In this document: positions 12,691-13,696 of the stretch, one piece after another
How the letters are laid out: each line of letters opens with the position of its first letter
How positions within the stretch are numbered: the stretch's first letter is position 1
Source of the DNA: Bryobacterales bacterium
GTDB lineage: Bacteria; Acidobacteriota; Terriglobia; Bryobacterales; Bryobacteraceae
Length of the DNA: 13,696 nt
Assembly: GCA_003142355.1 (NCBI GenBank)
Contig: PLMF01000132.1
Location: 1,061-14,756, forward strand
Direction: 5' to 3'
Program-made: the position numbers and the translations under genes
Notes under the pieces: model-generated
Told to the model about the DNA's origin: nothing
The model's database searches: none
The model's input: only the letters and a program-made list of their open reading frames with translations

Positions 12691-13696
12691 GTGCGCATTC
12701 CGAAGGGTATCCTGGCCTTAGCGTCGGTCTTTTGCACGTGTGTTCCAGCACGCGCAGCGGAGGCGGATGCGGTCGCCATCTCGGCCGGCATTCAGGCCAG
12801 GCACATGCCGTTCGGCACAATTCTGGATCCCATGTACGCCTCCCCTTCGAGCAGCCAGATCGCCGGCTATACCCGTTGCGGCGATTCAGCTCTATGGACG
12901 GGCGCGTACCTGGCGGCCGAGGCGTTCCGCTACAAAGTCACACAATCGGCCGACGCTTTCAATAATGTCAAGACAGCCCTGGCGGGCCTCAAGGGCCTGG
13001 CCGACGTGACCGGCGATAACCGGCTGGCGCGGTGCATGGTGCTCGCCAACTCGCAGTACGCCGCCGGCATCGAGAGCGAAGAAGCGGCGAACACGATCCA
13101 CCAGAATGGCCAATGGATTTGGATCGACAATACCTCGCGCGACCAGGTGGTGGGGGCCTTTTTCGGCCTCGGCGTGGCATATGACGTGGTGGACGACGCC
13201 GGCGTCAAGAGCGATATCGCCGATCTGACCACGCGCCTGATCGGGTTCATCGCGCAACACCAGTGGTCACCCAACGATGACGTTTCGAATACCTTCGTGG
13301 TGCGTCCCGAGGAGGCGCAGATGCTGCTGCAAGTGGCTCGGCATGTCAATCCCTCCATTTCGATCGGCAACCCCTTCCTGGTACTGTCGGTAGACACGGG
13401 CGCGCAAGTGGATGTCCGGAGCAACTCTTCGTACTTCAAGTTCAACCTGGATTACATGAGCTTCTACAACCTGGTCCGGCTGCAGAATAACAACGATAAC
13501 CAGGCGGCCTATCGGATTGTGCGCGACTACACGGCCTCGCACCAGAATGCCTTTTTCGACATCGTGGACGCGGCGCTCGCGGGAGCGAACTCATCCCGCG
13601 ATGCCGAAATGCGCTCCCTGCTCGACCAATGGCTGCAAAGGCCCAAGCGGGAGACTTATGTCGATCTTTCCAAGACCGTCGCGGTTTGCGGCAGCG
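12691..13696 (+). CDS. Predicted secreted protein, probable alpha-helical toroid fold (3' part cut by window edge)
   Basis: An open frame of 335 codons runs off the right edge. The N-terminus (MRIPKGILALASVFCTCVPA, GTG read as Met) has a basic start, a hydrophobic core and an AxA site (A20-R21-A22) before AEADA, so signal-peptidase-I export is predicted. The mature part has regular helical segments: GDSALWTGAYLAAEAFRY (64-81), VKTALAGLKGLADVTGDN (93-110) and further repeats of similar size. This recalls alpha/alpha-toroid (six-hairpin) enzymes, but I cannot name a family or see a catalytic motif. It would act outside the cytoplasm. AGGGGG (12675-12680) lies 10 bases before the GTG. It has no obvious link to the toxin-antitoxin pair upstream. 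Confidence 0.7.
   Translation, partial: MRIPKGILALASVFCTCVPARAAEADAVAISAGIQARHMPFGTILDPMYASPSSSQIAGYTRCGDSALWTGAYLAAEAFRYKVTQSADAFNNVKTALAGLKGLADVTGDNRLARCMVLANSQYAAGIESEEAANTIHQNGQWIWIDNTSRDQVVGAFFGLGVAYDVVDDAGVKSDIADLTTRLIGFIAQHQWSPNDDVSNTFVVRPEEAQMLLQVARHVNPSISIGNPFLVLSVDTGAQVDVRSNSSYFKFNLDYMSFYNLVRLQNNNDNQAAYRIVRDYTASHQNAFFDIVDAALAGANSSRDAEMRSLLDQWLQRPKRETYVDLSKTVAVCGS

Overview
The window is GC-rich, densely coding bacterial DNA. The glycosyltransferase remnant, the Cys4 protein and the exported protein at the right edge resemble families I associate with Acidobacteriota (Bryobacter/Solibacter-like). That placement is inference from remembered protein families, not a search.

Left part (1-2690, minus strand, core genes). 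A gene pair of unknown function (2373-2687 and 2046-2363) is translationally coupled. It is followed by a decayed GT2/GT21-type glycosyltransferase (1211-2037), a 19-codon lysine-rich mini-ORF with a good ribosome binding site (1128-1187), a leader with three perfect palindromes, and thiC, which runs off the left edge.

Middle (about 2700-4670). A complete IS110-family element with a DEDD transposase (2981-4267) has about 290 nt of hairpin-rich non-coding DNA before its gene, a candidate bridge RNA source. About 400 nt of gene-free DNA follows it, packed with palindromes: a 12-bp inverted repeat, two tandem near-zero-loop palindromes, and an 11-bp inverted repeat pair.

Right part (4671-12621, defence and toxin-antitoxin island). 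An Xre regulator, an MNT nucleotidyltransferase and a HEPN protein form a plus-strand operon. It meets tail to tail, with 1 nt between stop codons, a large minus-strand restriction-modification operon: a helicase-nuclease of the Res / BPTD_3080 type, then a beta-class DNA methyltransferase. Upstream of that operon, a divergent intergenic region carries a 27-nt perfect dyad. Beyond it are a DUF2283 gene and an AbrB/PIN (VapBC-type) toxin-antitoxin pair. The DUF2283 gene and vapB share a 24-nt upstream motif (21 of 24 identical), and the vapB copy lies so close to the ATG that a leaderless transcript is possible.

Far right (12691-end). The start of a predicted secreted protein of unknown function, cut by the window edge.

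Taken together, this looks like a defence island (two-gene R-M, MNT/HEPN, VapBC, DUF2283) between core genes, with an IS110 element and repeat DNA at its left border. No rRNA, tRNA or CRISPR array was seen.
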